Origin: Photobacterium lipolyticum
GTDB taxonomy: Bacteria; Pseudomonadota; Gammaproteobacteria; Enterobacterales; Vibrionaceae
DNA length: 64,000 bases
Assembly: GCF_003026475.1 (NCBI RefSeq)
Contig: NZ_PYMC01000008.1
Span: 170,029-234,028 of the forward strand
Direction: 5' to 3'
Part shown: piece by piece, positions 48,241-58,417 of the stretch
Position numbering within the stretch: the first letter of the stretch is position 1
How the letters are laid out: each line of letters opens with the position of its first letter
Notes under the pieces: generated by a model
What the model was told of the DNA's origin: nothing
Databases searched by the model: none
Seen by the model: only the letters and a program-made list of their open reading frames with translations
Program-made: the position numbers and the translations under genes

Positions 48241-48713
48241 TGCGAATTGGACACGGCTTTGATGTGCATAAGTTTGGCGGCGAAGGCCCGGTGATCATGG
48301 GTGGTGTCGCCATCCCTTATGAGCAGGGCCTAATTGCCCATTCTGATGGTGACGTTGCTCTTCATGCTGTGTGTGATGCTCTGCTGGGTGCCATTGGTGC
48401 CGGGGATATTGGTCGCCATTTTCCTGATACCGATGCCGAGTGGAAAGGGGCTGATAGCCGTTTCTTACTGCGTGACGTTTACAGTAAAGTAAAAGAAAAA
48501 GGCTATCGGCTGGGTAATCTGGATGTCACCATCATTGCCCAGGCACCGAAAATGGCACCTTACATTGTTGCGATGTGCCAGGCAATTGCCGACGATCTGG
48601 AAACAGAAATTGAGAATATTAATGTTAAGGCGACAACCTCTGAACGTCTCGGTTTTACGGGACGTAAAGAAGGAATTGCTTGTGAAGCTGTGGTCTTAAT
48701 TCAAAAGGTATAA
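48240..48713 (+). CDS. ispF: 2-C-methyl-D-erythritol 2,4-cyclodiphosphate synthase
   Basis: Forms the cyclic diphosphate in the MEP pathway. The 157 residues open [13 protein letters not shown] with the zinc Asp and His, then [30 protein letters not shown] and [17 protein letters not shown], all diagnostic. Two bases separate it from truD. Confidence 0.98.
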   Translation: MRIGHGFDVHKFGGEGPVIMGGVAIPYEQGLIAHSDGDVALHAVCDALLGAIGAGDIGRHFPDTDAEWKGADSRFLLRDVYSKVKEKGYRLGNLDVTIIAQAPKMAPYIVAMCQAIADDLETEIENINVKATTSERLGFTGRKEGIACEAVVLIQKV

Positions 48714-48715
48714 CG

Positions 48716-49774
48716 ATGTCTAATGTCATGGACAATTTTTGTTGGTTATATGAAAAACCAACTTGTCAGGGGCGGATCAAAGCTCAGCCTGAACACTTTG
48801 TAGTCAAAGAAAATTTAGGCTTTGATTTTGCCGGGCAAGGCGAACACTTTATGGTGAAGATCCGTAAGACGGGTGAAAACACTAAGTATGTGGTCAATGA
48901 ACTGGCGAAAGCGTGTGGTGTCAAATCTCGTGATGTGAGCTGGGCTGGCCTCAAAGATCGTCATGCGGTGACGGAGCAGTGGCTAAGTGTTCATCTGCCC
49001 GGTAAGCCAGATCCTGATTTAACTCAGTTTGTGGCAGAGCATCCGGGGATTGAAGTATTGGAAACCACCCGCCACGATAAAAAATTGCGTCCGGGCGACT
49101 TAATCGGTAACTGGTTCCAGTTACGTTTGCTTGAGCTGGATAAGCCGGATGAACTAACCGCTAAATTAGAGCAGGTTAAGTGCCATGGCGTGCCAAACTA
49201 TTATGGTGAGCAGCGATTTGGTCATAATGGTAATAATGTGGTGAAGGCGCGTAGCTGGGGTAATAACGAATTCCGAGTTCGTGACAAGAGCAAGCGCAGC
49301 TTTTACTTATCAGCGGCACGTTCTTGGTTATTCAACATGGTACTGTCCGCGCGTATTGAGCAGGGCAACGTTCACTCGCTGATGCTGGGTGACAGTTTGC
49401 AAAATACAGGTGAAGACAATGGTTTCCTGGCTGAAACGCTTAGCCCTGAACTACAAACGAGCATTGATGAAGGACGCGTAAATATTACGGCACCATTAGT
49501 GGGTGATAATGCCTTACCTACCCAGGCCGATGCAGAAGCATTTGAACTGGCGGTGATTGAACAAGAGCCATTGCTGCTTAAACTGATCCGTGATAACCGT
49601 ATGCGTCATGAGCGTCGTCCGTTGTTGTTAAAACCACAAGAGATGGAATGGCAGTTTGATGGTGATGATCTCGTGCTGGATTTCTCCCTGCCTGCAGGTT
49701 GTTTTGCAACCTCTGTGGTACGAGAGCTAATAATTGAGCGAGAGGATGACGACCATGCGAATTTTAATCAGTAA
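48716..49774 (+). CDS. truD: tRNA pseudouridine-13 synthase TruD
   Basis: Makes pseudouridine 13 in tRNA-Glu. The 352 residues have the catalytic Asp in [14 protein letters not shown] near residue 80 and the conserved NYYGEQRFG and CFATSVVRE segments. Its 3' end overlaps surE by 20 bases in another frame. Confidence 0.96.
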   Translation: MSNVMDNFCWLYEKPTCQGRIKAQPEHFVVKENLGFDFAGQGEHFMVKIRKTGENTKYVVNELAKACGVKSRDVSWAGLKDRHAVTEQWLSVHLPGKPDPDLTQFVAEHPGIEVLETTRHDKKLRPGDLIGNWFQLRLLELDKPDELTAKLEQVKCHGVPNYYGEQRFGHNGNNVVKARSWGNNEFRVRDKSKRSFYLSAARSWLFNMVLSARIEQGNVHSLMLGDSLQNTGEDNGFLAETLSPELQTSIDEGRVNITAPLVGDNALPTQADAEAFELAVIEQEPLLLKLIRDNRMRHERRPLLLKPQEMEWQFDGDDLVLDFSLPAGCFATSVVRELIIEREDDDHANFNQ

Positions 49775-50504
49775 TGATGACGGTATTTTTGCTGAAGGCA
49801 TTAATACGCTTGCCTGTGTATTGAGTGAGCTGGGTGACGTTACCGTGGTCGCACCGGATCGAAATCGTTCCGGTGCTTCAAACTCTTTAACACTCGATAA
49901 CCCACTACGTATCCGCAAAGAAGGACCTGGCCGGGTCTCTGTCGAAGGTACACCGACCGATTGTGTCCACTTTGCTCTGAATGAGTGGCTGGAGCACCGC
50001 CCGGATATCGTGGTTGCCGGCATTAACCACGGTGCTAATCTGGGTGATGATGTATTGTATTCGGGTACAGTCGCAGCGGCGACCGAGGGGCATTTCCTCG
50101 GTGTACCGGCAATCGCCGTATCGCTGGTGGGTACCGTATACTTTGACACCGCAGCGCAGGTGGTCAAAGAGGTGGTCCGCAATTTGGTTGATAAACCATT
50201 GCTAAAAAATCAGATCCTTAATATTAATGTTCCGGATGTTCCTTTAGCTGAGATAACCGGTTGGCAAGTCACGCGATTGGGGGCTCGTCATCGTGCGGAG
50301 CAGATGGTCAGAGATGAGGATCCACGCGGCAAACCCCTTTACTGGCTTGGTCCTCCGGGAGCAGGGCAGGATGCAGGTCCCGGTACGGATTTTCATGCCA
50401 TCGAGCAAAAATCGGTGTCTATCACCCCGCTGCAAGTTGATTTAACTGCTCATGATGCCATTGAAGGTGTTGAGCAATGGATGAAAGAAGTGGAGATAAA
50501 ATAA
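49755..50504 (+). CDS. surE: 5'/3'-nucleotidase SurE
   Basis: Survival protein with nucleoside-monophosphate phosphatase activity. The start at 49755 ([15 protein letters not shown]) matches E. coli, with GAGAGG about nine bases upstream; ATG at 49746 and TTG at 49734 are too close to that site. The 249 residues hold the metal-binding [39 protein letters not shown] and NINVPD. It is coupled to truD upstream and pcm downstream. Confidence 0.96.
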   Translation: MRILISNDDGIFAEGINTLACVLSELGDVTVVAPDRNRSGASNSLTLDNPLRIRKEGPGRVSVEGTPTDCVHFALNEWLEHRPDIVVAGINHGANLGDDVLYSGTVAAATEGHFLGVPAIAVSLVGTVYFDTAAQVVKEVVRNLVDKPLLKNQILNINVPDVPLAEITGWQVTRLGARHRAEQMVRDEDPRGKPLYWLGPPGAGQDAGPGTDFHAIEQKSVSITPLQVDLTAHDAIEGVEQWMKEVEIK

Positions 50505-50506
50505 GG

Positions 50507-51136
50507 ATGCGCTATGTGGAAGAACGTCACCGCTTGGTGGCTTTGTTGCGACGGCAGGGGATCCAAAATGAGCAAGTGCTGAATGCAATTGCAGCGGTTC
50601 CGAGAGAGCTGTTCGTTGATGAGGCATTTTCCCATAAAGCTTACGAAAATAATGCCTTACCCATTGGTTGCGGGCAGACGATCTCACAGCCTTATATCGT
50701 GGCTATAATGACGGAGTTATTGGATCTCGGCCCAAACTCCAGTGTACTGGAAATTGGCACCGGCTCGGGATACCAGACGGCTGTCCTGGCGCACCTGGTT
50801 AATCATGTTTACTCCGTGGAGCGAATAAAAGCGCTGCAATGGCAGGCAAAGCGTCGCTTTAAACTGCTGGATCTTCACAATATTTCGACTAAGCATGGGG
50901 ATGGGTGGCTGGGATGGCATAACAAAGGGCCTTTTGATGCCATTATTGTTACCGCAGCCGCAGAAACCATTCCTGCTAAATTACTTGAGCAGCTGACTGA
51001 TGGTGGCCGGTTAGTTATTCCGGTTGGTGATGATTTTCAGGTACTGAAACAGATCACCCGTACCGGTGATACGTTCTCTTGTCTGGATATTGAAGCCGTT
51101 CGATTTGTCCCTCTGGTGGCTGGGGACTTAGCGTAA
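50507..51136 (+). CDS. pcm: Protein-L-isoaspartate O-methyltransferase
   Basis: Repairs isoaspartate in aged proteins with SAM. The 209 residues from the ATG at 50507 match E. coli Pcm (208). Motifs: [18 protein letters not shown], the SAM motif [24 protein letters not shown] and [12 protein letters not shown]. The ATG is two bases past the surE stop, with GGAG 11 bases upstream; the ATG at 50477 is inside surE and less likely. Confidence 0.94.
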   Translation: MRYVEERHRLVALLRRQGIQNEQVLNAIAAVPRELFVDEAFSHKAYENNALPIGCGQTISQPYIVAIMTELLDLGPNSSVLEIGTGSGYQTAVLAHLVNHVYSVERIKALQWQAKRRFKLLDLHNISTKHGDGWLGWHNKGPFDAIIVTAAAETIPAKLLEQLTDGGRLVIPVGDDFQVLKQITRTGDTFSCLDIEAVRFVPLVAGDLA

Positions 51137-51140
51137 AGTA

Positions 51141-52055
51141 ATGGAAGCGCGTGTGAGCAAAAACAGATGGCCCCCATTGTCAATAGCAGCCGCTTGTCTG
51201 TTGCTATTGTCTGCCTGCAGCAGTCACACGCCTGCACCGGTTTCGAGTATCGAAAAAGATTATTCACAACTCGATCGCGGTAGTTTTCGCGGCAGTTACT
51301 ATGAAGTTAAAAAAGGCGATACCCTCTATTTTATTTCCTATGTAACGGGCCGGGAAGTGAAGGAGATCATTGCCCAGAATAAGATGTCATTCCCTTATAC
51401 CATCTTTCCCGGGCAAAAACTTCAGCTATGGAAACCTAAGTATGTGGCACCGGAGTATGGTCATGCCGGCATGGTTGCTGTTGTTAAACCCCCAGTAAAA
51501 ACAACTAATAGCGCTTCCAAGGTAAAACCAAAACCAAAGCCGAAGAGCAAGGCTCCTGTGAAGATGGCAAATTCTGAGCAAAAAACAACCAATAAAAATG
51601 TTGATCAGGATCGCACAAAGGAGTACTCTCAAAGCACAAAAGCTAACAAAGCTGTTACAAATAACGCGAACAATACCAACAAGGTGGCCCAGTGGGCGTG
51701 GCCAAGCCAAGGTCCGATTATCGCAACCTTTTCCAGCTCTGATAATGGTAATAAAGGTATCGATATTTCAGGCCGGCGTGGACAGTCTGTGAATGCGTCA
51801 GCCGGAGGCAAAGTCGTATATGCCGGCAATGCACTCCGGGGGTATGGCAACCTTGTGATCATTAAGCATAGTGATGATTACCTTAGTGCTTATGCGCACA
51901 ATGATAAGGTATTAGTTAAAGAGCAACAGACAGTAAAAGCCGGGCAGAAGATTGCTTCGATGGGAAGCTCGGGAGCTAGCAGTGTCCGTCTGCACTTTGA
52001 AATTCGTTATAAAGGCAAATCCGTGGATCCTCTGAGGTATTTGCCGAAAAAGTAA
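51141..52055 (+). CDS. nlpD: Murein hydrolase activator NlpD
   Basis: Outer-membrane lipoprotein that activates the amidase AmiC at division. The 304 residues have a lipobox LSAC with the lipidated Cys26, a LysM domain (YYEVKKGDTLYFISY, near 53-100), a lysine- and proline-rich linker, and a C-terminal LytM domain with GIDISGRRGQ, YAHNDKVL and RLHFEIRYKGKSVDPLRYL. The catalytic His before GID is absent, as in other NlpD proteins, so it is an activator and not an enzyme. The main rpoS promoter is inside nlpD in E. coli. Confidence 0.95.
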   Translation: MEARVSKNRWPPLSIAAACLLLLSACSSHTPAPVSSIEKDYSQLDRGSFRGSYYEVKKGDTLYFISYVTGREVKEIIAQNKMSFPYTIFPGQKLQLWKPKYVAPEYGHAGMVAVVKPPVKTTNSASKVKPKPKPKSKAPVKMANSEQKTTNKNVDQDRTKEYSQSTKANKAVTNNANNTNKVAQWAWPSQGPIIATFSSSDNGNKGIDISGRRGQSVNASAGGKVVYAGNALRGYGNLVIIKHSDDYLSAYAHNDKVLVKEQQTVKAGQKIASMGSSGASSVRLHFEIRYKGKSVDPLRYLPKK

Positions 52056-52117
52056 AAATGACATAATGAAGTTGTATGTCTTGCTTAGTATTGCTAACTC
52101 GCCATCTGGGAGGCGCT

Positions 52118-53110
52118 ATGAGTAAAAGCAACACAGCCACTAATATCGAAACTTTTAATTTTGATGAAGATATAGATTCAGACACCCCTGCTGTGGTTAT
52201 AAAATCTGAGTCGGAAGAAGATGTTAGTAACGAAGATGTCGATGTTTCAAGATATGGGACTACACAAAAAGCACTTGATGCGACGCAGCTATATCTCGGA
52301 GAGATTGGCTTTTCTCCCCTATTGACGGCTGAAGAAGAAGTGCTGTATGCCCGCAGGGCATTACGAGGTGATGAAGTTGCACGTAAACGCATGATTGAAA
52401 GCAATTTGCGTCTGGTGGTCAAAATTTCCCGTCGTTACAGTAATCGTGGTCTGGCTTTGCTGGATTTAGTTGAAGAAGGAAATCTGGGGCTGATCCGAGC
52501 CGTAGAAAAATTCGATCCAGAACGAGGTTTCCGATTCTCAACCTATGCAACCTGGTGGATCCGCCAAACCATTGAACGCGCGATCATGAACCAGACTCGC
52601 ACCATCCGTTTACCTATTCATGTTGTCAAAGAACTCAATGTGTACCTCCGAACTGCCCGTGAACTGGCGCAAAAACTGGATCATGAGCCGACAGCCGAAG
52701 ATATTGCTTTTCAGCTGGAGAAACCGGTTGATGATGTGAACCGAATGCTGCGTTTGAATGAGCGTGTCAGTTCGGTGGATAACCCGATTGGCGGCGATTC
52801 AGAAAAAGCGTTATTGGATATCATTCCTGATGAGAAAGGCGGCAGTCCTGAAACATCCACTCAGGATGATGATATCAAAGCGTCGATTGTCAGCTGGTTA
52901 CAAGAGCTGAACCCTAAGCAGCGAGAAGTATTAGCTCGTCGTTTTGGTTTGCTCGGTTATGAAGCTTCGACGTTGGAAGATGTTGGCCGTGAGATAGGCT
53001 TAACCCGCGAACGTGTTCGCCAGATCCAGGTCGAAGGTCTACGTCGTTTGCGTGATATGCTGACCCATCAGGGCTTGAATATTGAATCGCTCTTTAACCA
53101 GGAGTTGTAA
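52118..53110 (+). CDS. rpoS: RNA polymerase sigma factor RpoS
   Basis: Stationary-phase and general stress sigma factor. GGGAGG before the ATG at 52118 fixes the start, giving 330 residues, as in E. coli. Region 1.2 is [21 protein letters not shown]; region 2 includes [27 protein letters not shown] and [17 protein letters not shown]; region 4 is [26 protein letters not shown] strong terminator follows, then a heptad array that reaches the mutS stop codon. Confidence 0.98.
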   Translation: MSKSNTATNIETFNFDEDIDSDTPAVVIKSESEEDVSNEDVDVSRYGTTQKALDATQLYLGEIGFSPLLTAEEEVLYARRALRGDEVARKRMIESNLRLVVKISRRYSNRGLALLDLVEEGNLGLIRAVEKFDPERGFRFSTYATWWIRQTIERAIMNQTRTIRLPIHVVKELNVYLRTARELAQKLDHEPTAEDIAFQLEKPVDDVNRMLRLNERVSSVDNPIGGDSEKALLDIIPDEKGGSPETSTQDDDIKASIVSWLQELNPKQREVLARRFGLLGYEASTLEDVGREIGLTRERVRQIQVEGLRRLRDMLTHQGLNIESLFNQEL

Positions 53111-53134
53111 TTTAACCACGATAGCTGCGGATTA

Positions 53135-53160
53135 AAAAAGGACGCCGAGGCGTCCTTTTT
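53135..53160. terminator. Terminator of rpoS
   Basis: AAAAAGGACGC and its perfect complement around CGAG, with A and T runs on both sides, 24 bases after the rpoS stop. Confidence 0.93.
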
Positions 53161-53171
53161 ATATGGGGGAA

Positions 53172-53241
53172 TAGAGTAGAGTGGAGAGTGCCTAGTGCCG
53201 AGGGGCTAGGATCTCTTTACTCGCTACTCGCCACTCTCGCC
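53172..53241. repeat. Degenerate heptad array F (10 units)
   Basis: Ten units in exact register, six of KAGNNNN type (GAGTGCC, TAGTGCC and so on) then four of TCNNNNC type (TCGCTAC, TCGCCAC), end exactly where the mutS stop codon begins. The switch in type makes the two halves partly inverted. Confidence 0.85.
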
Positions 53242-55812
53242 TTATAACAATGCTTTCAGGCGATACAGTTCATCTAACGCCTGACGTGGTGTCATTTCAT
53301 CAGGGTTCAAATTGGCTAATGCTTCTTCCGCTTCACTTGGTTCAGGGATCAGCGTTAGCTGGTTCTCCTCTTTCGGTACTGCCGATGGCGAGCTTACCGC
53401 TTGCTGATGACCGCTGGCTTCCAGTTGCTGCAACTTCACTTTTGCCCGTTTGATCACCGATTTGGGTACACCGGCTAAACTGGCGACGGCTAATCCGTAG
53501 GATTTGCTGGCAGCACCTTCCTGAACGGCATGCATAAAGGCAATTTCATCGCCATGCTCAACGGCATCTAAATGGACGTTGGCCAGCCCTGAAAGTAGCG
53601 AGGGCAACTCGGTAAGCTCGAAGTAATGGGTGGCAAACAGCGTCATGGCGGCAATTTTTTCTGCCAGCCATTCAGCACTGGCCCACGCCAGAGATAAGCC
53701 GTCATAAGTACTGGTGCCGCGGCCTATTTCATCCATTAATACCAGACTGTTTGGGGTTGCATTATGCAGGATGTTGGCGGTCTCGGTCATTTCGACCATA
53801 AAGGTCGAACGGCCAGAGGCCAGATCGTCCGACGCACCAATACGCGTAAATATGCGATCTAACGGACCAATCCTCACCGCTTCAGCAGGAACAAACGAAC
53901 CCACGTGGGCCATCAATGCGATGAGTGCCGTCTGGCGCATGTAAGTTGATTTACCCCCCATGTTCGGGCCGGTAATGATCAACATCCGGCGATCCTGATG
54001 CAGTGAGATAGGATTCGCGATAAACGGTTCATTAAGCACCTGCTCAACCACCGGGTGGCGGCCTGCGGTAATTTCAATGCCCGTTTCTGCCATTAATTGC
54101 GGGCGGCAGTAATTGAGAGTATCGGCACGTTCAGCCAGGTTGGTCAGTACATCCAGTTCAGACAGGGAATTGGCTGCATTTTGCAGCTGTTCCAGGTGTG
54201 GCAGCAACAGATCAAACAGTTCCTCCCACAGTTTTTTCTCGTGTGCTAAGGCTTTCGATTTCGAGTTGAGCACCTTATCTTCGTGCTCTTTAAGCTCCGG
54301 AATAATATAACGCTCGGCATTTTTCAGCGTCTGGCGGCGAACATAATGACTTGGTACCCGGTGGCTCTGGCCTCGGCTCACCTGAATGAAAAAGCCATGA
54401 ACCTGATTAAAGCCGACTTTCAGGCTGTCAATATCGTGATGCTCACGCTCGCGCGCCTCCAGATCATCGAGATACTTGGTTGCACCATCGGCCAGCTCGC
54501 GCCATTCATCCAGCTCGGCATTATAGCCCGGGGCCAACACGCCGCCGTCTCGGATGATAACGGGAGGATTTTCGATGATGGCACGTTCCAGCAGCGCGCA
54601 CAGCTCATCCATTGGTGCGGCAAACTGGGCCAATTCACCGATCCGTGGCTGGTTAATTTCAGCCAATAAATCGGCAAGTTCCGGCAGATGCTGAAGCGCG
54701 GTACGCATACGTGCCAAATCGCGAGGGCGTGCAGAACGCAATGCCAGGCGAGCCAGAATACGTTCCAAATCGCCCATATGACGTAGCACGCCCGCGATAT
54801 CGACAAACATCCCGGTATCCTTAAAGGCGGCAATGGCATCCAGACGGTTGTTGAGCTGCTGAGGATCGCGGATCGGCTGATGCAGCCAGCGTTTTAGCAG
54901 GCGGCTGCCCATCGGGGTGGCGGTATGATCGAGTACCGAAGCCAATGTATTGTCAAATCCCCCCGCCAGATTCTGGGTCAGCTCCAGATTGCGGCGGGTT
55001 GCCGCATCCAGGATCACCGCGTGATCTTTTCGATCTAAAGTGATCGCGCGGATGTGGGGAAGCGCGGTGCGCTGCGTGTCTTTGACATACTGCAGCAGGC
55101 AGCCTGCAGCACAGAGGCCACGTTCGGCCTGTTCGACACCAAAGCCGACTAAGTCACGGGTACCAAATTGCATGGTTAGTTGTTGGCGCGCGGTATCGAG
55201 GTCAAATTCCCACACCGGGCGACGGCGCGTGCCTTTTATTGGCTCAATTATTTGCGGTCGGGCAAAGTCTTCGGGGTAGAGTAGCTCGGCAGGGCTGGTG
55301 CGTTGTAGCTCTGCCTGCATGGCCTCTTCCGTATCCGGCTCTGAAAGCATGAAGCGGCCAGAGGTGATATCGAGGGTGGCGTAGCCAAAGCCCTGACTGC
55401 CGTGGTAAATAGCGGCAATCAGGTTATCCCGGCGTTCATTCAGTAGTGCTTCATCACTGACCGTACCTGGCGTAACAATACGGACTACCTGACGTTCAAC
55501 CGGCCCTTTGCTGGTTGCCGGATCGCCGATTTGCTCACAAATCGCGACAGAAACGCCTTGCTGAACCAGTTTTGCCAGATATCCTTCAACAGCATGGTAA
55601 GGCACACCGGCCATCGGAATTGGCTGGCCGTTGGAGGAGCCGCGCTTTGTCAGAGAAATATCGAGTAATTGAGAGGCTTGCTTAGCATCATCAAAAAATA
55701 GTTCGTAGAAATCGCCCATACGATAGAACAACAGAATATCAGGGTTTTCAGCCTTAATTCGTAAAAATTGCTGCATCATTGGAGTGTGTGTCTCTAAACC
55801 TTTCACTGTCAC
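53242..55812 (-). CDS. mutS: DNA mismatch repair protein MutS
   Basis: Recognises mismatches and starts methyl-directed repair. E. coli-like sequence begins THTPMMQQF, a few residues inside the gene. No ATG is near; I chose the GTG at 55812 ([11 protein letters not shown]), with AGG seven bases upstream, giving 856 residues (E. coli 853); GTG at 55806 is also possible. The mismatch-binding [15 protein letters not shown] is near residue 35, and the ATPase has [37 protein letters not shown] and FATHYFEL. The open frame to 55959 crosses heptad array G and is not convincing. Heptad arrays flank both ends. Confidence 0.95.
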   Translation of the reverse strand: MTVKGLETHTPMMQQFLRIKAENPDILLFYRMGDFYELFFDDAKQASQLLDISLTKRGSSNGQPIPMAGVPYHAVEGYLAKLVQQGVSVAICEQIGDPATSKGPVERQVVRIVTPGTVSDEALLNERRDNLIAAIYHGSQGFGYATLDITSGRFMLSEPDTEEAMQAELQRTSPAELLYPEDFARPQIIEPIKGTRRRPVWEFDLDTARQQLTMQFGTRDLVGFGVEQAERGLCAAGCLLQYVKDTQRTALPHIRAITLDRKDHAVILDAATRRNLELTQNLAGGFDNTLASVLDHTATPMGSRLLKRWLHQPIRDPQQLNNRLDAIAAFKDTGMFVDIAGVLRHMGDLERILARLALRSARPRDLARMRTALQHLPELADLLAEINQPRIGELAQFAAPMDELCALLERAIIENPPVIIRDGGVLAPGYNAELDEWRELADGATKYLDDLEAREREHHDIDSLKVGFNQVHGFFIQVSRGQSHRVPSHYVRRQTLKNAERYIIPELKEHEDKVLNSKSKALAHEKKLWEELFDLLLPHLEQLQNAANSLSELDVLTNLAERADTLNYCRPQLMAETGIEITAGRHPVVEQVLNEPFIANPISLHQDRRMLIITGPNMGGKSTYMRQTALIALMAHVGSFVPAEAVRIGPLDRIFTRIGASDDLASGRSTFMVEMTETANILHNATPNSLVLMDEIGRGTSTYDGLSLAWASAEWLAEKIAAMTLFATHYFELTELPSLLSGLANVHLDAVEHGDEIAFMHAVQEGAASKSYGLAVASLAGVPKSVIKRAKVKLQQLEASGHQQAVSSPSAVPKEENQLTLIPEPSEAEEALANLNPDEMTPRQALDELYRLKALL

Positions 55813-55929
55813 GATATTGCCTGCTGTTGGTGCCGGATTAACCTGCTGTTGATGCTGGGTCAAAAATTGCCGGGTTAAATTCTGATAGCTAAGGATACGT
55901 GAATCGGGCAGGGTGGCAAAGTAGCAATC

Positions 55930-55999
55930 GAGATATGAATCGCGAGTGGCGAGGTTCAAGTTTCTCGATTCTGGCTTCTGGTCTCTCTATACTCGATTC
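55930..55999. repeat. Degenerate heptad array G (10 units)
   Basis: Ten units in exact 7-bp register (GAGTGGC, GAGGTTC, and later two TCGATTC copies) lie between mutS and pncC, inside the divergent promoter space. The type changes from GAGNNNC to TCGNNNC partway, as in array F. Confidence 0.82.
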
Positions 56000-56025
56000 T
56001 ATTGTTAGAAAAAGGGAAGCGATAT

Positions 56026-56517
56026 ATGGAAAAAATACAGCAGCTTGCTGAGCGTTTGGGCGAAGCGTTAGAACGCAGAGGTTGGGTTGCGACAACGGCT
56101 GAATCATGTACCGGTGGTGGCGTGTCGACCGCCATCACCGATATTGCCGGCAGCTCAGGCTGGTTTGATCGCGCTTTTGTCACCTATAGCAATGAAGCCA
56201 AACAGCAAATGCTAGGAGTTCAGGGTGAAACACTGGCTGAACATGGGGCCGTCAGCGAGGCCGTGGTTAGGGAAATGGCCACTGGGGCACTGAACAATTC
56301 TAATGCCACGATCAGTGTGGCGATCAGCGGTATTGCCGGTCCTGGCGGCGGCAGCGAAACCAAACCGGTAGGGACGGTCTGTTTCGCCTGGGCGGACAGT
56401 ACCGGTTGGTTGCAGCTTGAGACCTGTTTGTTTGACGGCGATCGCAATGCCGTTAGGCAGCAAGCGATTGAAAAATCCTTATCTGGCATGCTGCAGCGTT
56501 TACAGGCCCTGGGCTAA
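56026..56517 (+). CDS. pncC: Nicotinamide-nucleotide amidase (CinA C-terminal domain family)
   Basis: Deamidates NMN to nicotinic acid mononucleotide in the pyridine nucleotide cycle. The start at 56026 (MEKIQQLAERLG) follows GGGAAG; 163 residues, E. coli PncC 165. Diagnostic motifs are TTAESCTGGGVS near residue 30 and ISGIAGPGGGSETKPVGTV near 105. It lies upstream of recA, as in E. coli. An in-frame ATG at 56002 starts just past heptad array G. Confidence 0.94.
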   Translation: MEKIQQLAERLGEALERRGWVATTAESCTGGGVSTAITDIAGSSGWFDRAFVTYSNEAKQQMLGVQGETLAEHGAVSEAVVREMATGALNNSNATISVAISGIAGPGGGSETKPVGTVCFAWADSTGWLQLETCLFDGDRNAVRQQAIEKSLSGMLQRLQALG

Positions 56518-56574
56518 GCAAATCTCCGGGGGAACGGGGTACAGACCGCCAGAGAAAAAATTTTCACACAGTGC

Positions 56575-56602
56575 TAGACACTGTATGAATAGACAGTATA
56601 CT
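56575..56602 (+). promoter_or_regulatory. recA promoter with LexA box
   Basis: A -35 TAGACA (56575-56580), a 16-bp spacer and a -10 TATACT (56597-56602) enclose CTG-N10-CAG at 56581-56596, the LexA operator core. recA is therefore SOS-controlled. Confidence 0.85.
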
Positions 56603-56655
56603 AACCGACATAAGTTTACTTCAGTATTTAATTTAAGCATCCGTTGGAGAGTCGA

Positions 56656-57708
56656 ATGAACGACAACAAACAGAAGGCTCTTGCCGCAGCGTTAGGCCAG
56701 ATTGAAAAGCAGTTCGGTAAAGGCTCCATCATGAAGTTGGGCGATAACCGTACGATGGATATCGAAACGATTTCAACTGGCTCCCTGTCGCTGGATATCG
56801 CGCTGGGTGCTGGCGGTTTGCCAATGGGTCGCGTAGTTGAAATTTACGGCCCAGAATCATCGGGTAAAACGACATTAACGCTGGAAACCATTGCGTCTGC
56901 GCAACGAGCAGGCAAGACCTGTGCATTCATCGATGCTGAACACGCTCTAGACCCAATCTATGCTCAAAAGCTGGGGGTTGATATCGACCAGCTCTTGGTT
57001 TCTCAGCCTGATACTGGTGAGCAAGCTTTAGAAATCGTTGATGCCCTAGCTCGCTCAGGTGCTGTCGATGTGATTGTGGTCGATTCCGTTGCTGCTCTAA
57101 CGCCAAAAGCAGAGATTGAAGGTGAGATGGGCGATTCGCACATGGGCTTGCAAGCGAGAATGCTATCCCAAGCCATGCGTAAGCTCACGGGTAGCCTAAA
57201 GACCTCAAATTGCATGTGTATTTTCATCAACCAAATCCGAATGAAGATCGGTGTGATGTTTGGTAACCCTGAAACCACCACAGGCGGTAATGCCCTGAAA
57301 TTCTATGCTTCTGTACGTCTGGATATTCGCCGTACCGGCGCGATTAAAGATGGCGATGAAGTGGTCGGTAATGAAACTCGCATCAAAGTGGTTAAGAATA
57401 AAATTGCGGCGCCGTTTAAGCAGGCTGAGACACAAATTCTTTACGGCCAAGGCTTCAACCGCAATGGCGAGCTGATTGATTTAGGTGTGAAGCACAAGCT
57501 GGTAGAAAAAGCCGGTGCCTGGTACAGCTATAAAGGCAATAAGATTGGCCAGGGTAAAGCAAACTCATGCAAACACCTGGTTGAAAACCCGGCAATTGCA
57601 GAAGAAGTTGAAAAGCTATTGCGTGAGATGTTATTAACACCGGCAACATTGGAATCTGCTGACAGCAAAAAAGAAGAGGCAGCAGCAGAAGAAAAAGAAG
57701 CATTTTAA
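56656..57708 (+). CDS. recA: Recombinase RecA
   Basis: DNA strand-exchange protein and SOS co-protease. The start at 56656 ([18 protein letters not shown]) follows GGAGAG; 350 residues. Walker A is [10 protein letters not shown], Walker B is [15 protein letters not shown], loop L1 is [13 protein letters not shown], and loop L2 is [20 protein letters not shown]. The C-terminus is acidic. recX follows past a terminator. Confidence 0.99.
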   Translation: MNDNKQKALAAALGQIEKQFGKGSIMKLGDNRTMDIETISTGSLSLDIALGAGGLPMGRVVEIYGPESSGKTTLTLETIASAQRAGKTCAFIDAEHALDPIYAQKLGVDIDQLLVSQPDTGEQALEIVDALARSGAVDVIVVDSVAALTPKAEIEGEMGDSHMGLQARMLSQAMRKLTGSLKTSNCMCIFINQIRMKIGVMFGNPETTTGGNALKFYASVRLDIRRTGAIKDGDEVVGNETRIKVVKNKIAAPFKQAETQILYGQGFNRNGELIDLGVKHKLVEKAGAWYSYKGNKIGQGKANSCKHLVENPAIAEEVEKLLREMLLTPATLESADSKKEEAAAEEKEAF

Positions 57709-57756
57709 TTACCTTGAGTAGCCGCTGCGCCAGCACGCGATGAATGCGATAAGAAT

Positions 57757-57796
57757 TTTAAAACGGGCTTTGTACTAGGTACAAGGCCCGTTTTTT
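57757..57796 (+). terminator. Terminator between recA and recX
   Basis: A 16-bp stem beginning AAAACGGGC (one G-U pair) with a TAG loop is followed by a T run. In E. coli recX is expressed by read-through of a similar terminator. Confidence 0.92.
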
Positions 57797-57815
57797 CAGT
57801 TGGAGAATAGTCTGC

Positions 57816-58274
57816 ATGAGAAATAAAACGATTAAGCAATCAGCCAAAGAAGCGGCGGTTGGTTACCTGTCACGACGGGATCATGCCGAAACTGAATTAC
57901 GCCGAAAGCTGAAAACCCGCGGCTTTGATGCTCAGGAAATAGATCAGGCGATCAGCCATTGTCAGGAATATGGCTGGCTCAACGATACCCGGTATGCCGC
58001 CATGATGGTGCGTAACGGTGTTGCCAAAGGCTGGGGCGCATTGCGGATCAAACAAGAAATGAAAATGAAAGGTGTCGGGGAAGATATCGTCAATCATGCA
58101 ATTGAAGAGTCCGATATTGACTGGTACGAACACGGTAAAGAGGTCGCGCAGCGTAAATTTGGTGAAACGGCAATCGATTCTCCGAAAGAAAAAGCACGTC
58201 GATTCCGCTTTCTACAGTATCGCGGCTTCGATTTTGACCAAATCACCTATGCTTTGGCTGTCACAGACGAGTAA
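57816..58274 (+). CDS. recX: RecA regulator RecX
   Basis: Caps RecA filaments and limits recombination. The 152 residues (E. coli 166) have the helical repeat pattern of the family: YLSRRDHAETELRRKLKTRGF, then CQEYGWLNDTRYAAMMVRN and GWGALRIKQEMKMKGV. It sits 19 bases after the recA terminator, so it is probably made by read-through. Confidence 0.93.
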   Translation: MRNKTIKQSAKEAAVGYLSRRDHAETELRRKLKTRGFDAQEIDQAISHCQEYGWLNDTRYAAMMVRNGVAKGWGALRIKQEMKMKGVGEDIVNHAIEESDIDWYEHGKEVAQRKFGETAIDSPKEKARRFRFLQYRGFDFDQITYALAVTDE

Positions 58275-58417
58275 TTTTCCTTAATTCTTAACATAACATT
58301 TCCCGTATCCGCCGTGGTTGTTTTACAATAGCCGCCAAAAAATTTATCTTAGTCCGATACTATCGCGTAAAGGCGATTTTTCTGGTTTCTATAAAAGCAT
58401 CTATTCAGGATTTCCCA

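Noticed and set aside
55813..55959. N-terminal extension of MutS to 55959
   Set aside because: The added 49 residues read through heptad array G and intergenic DNA, and homology begins only near THTPMMQQF.
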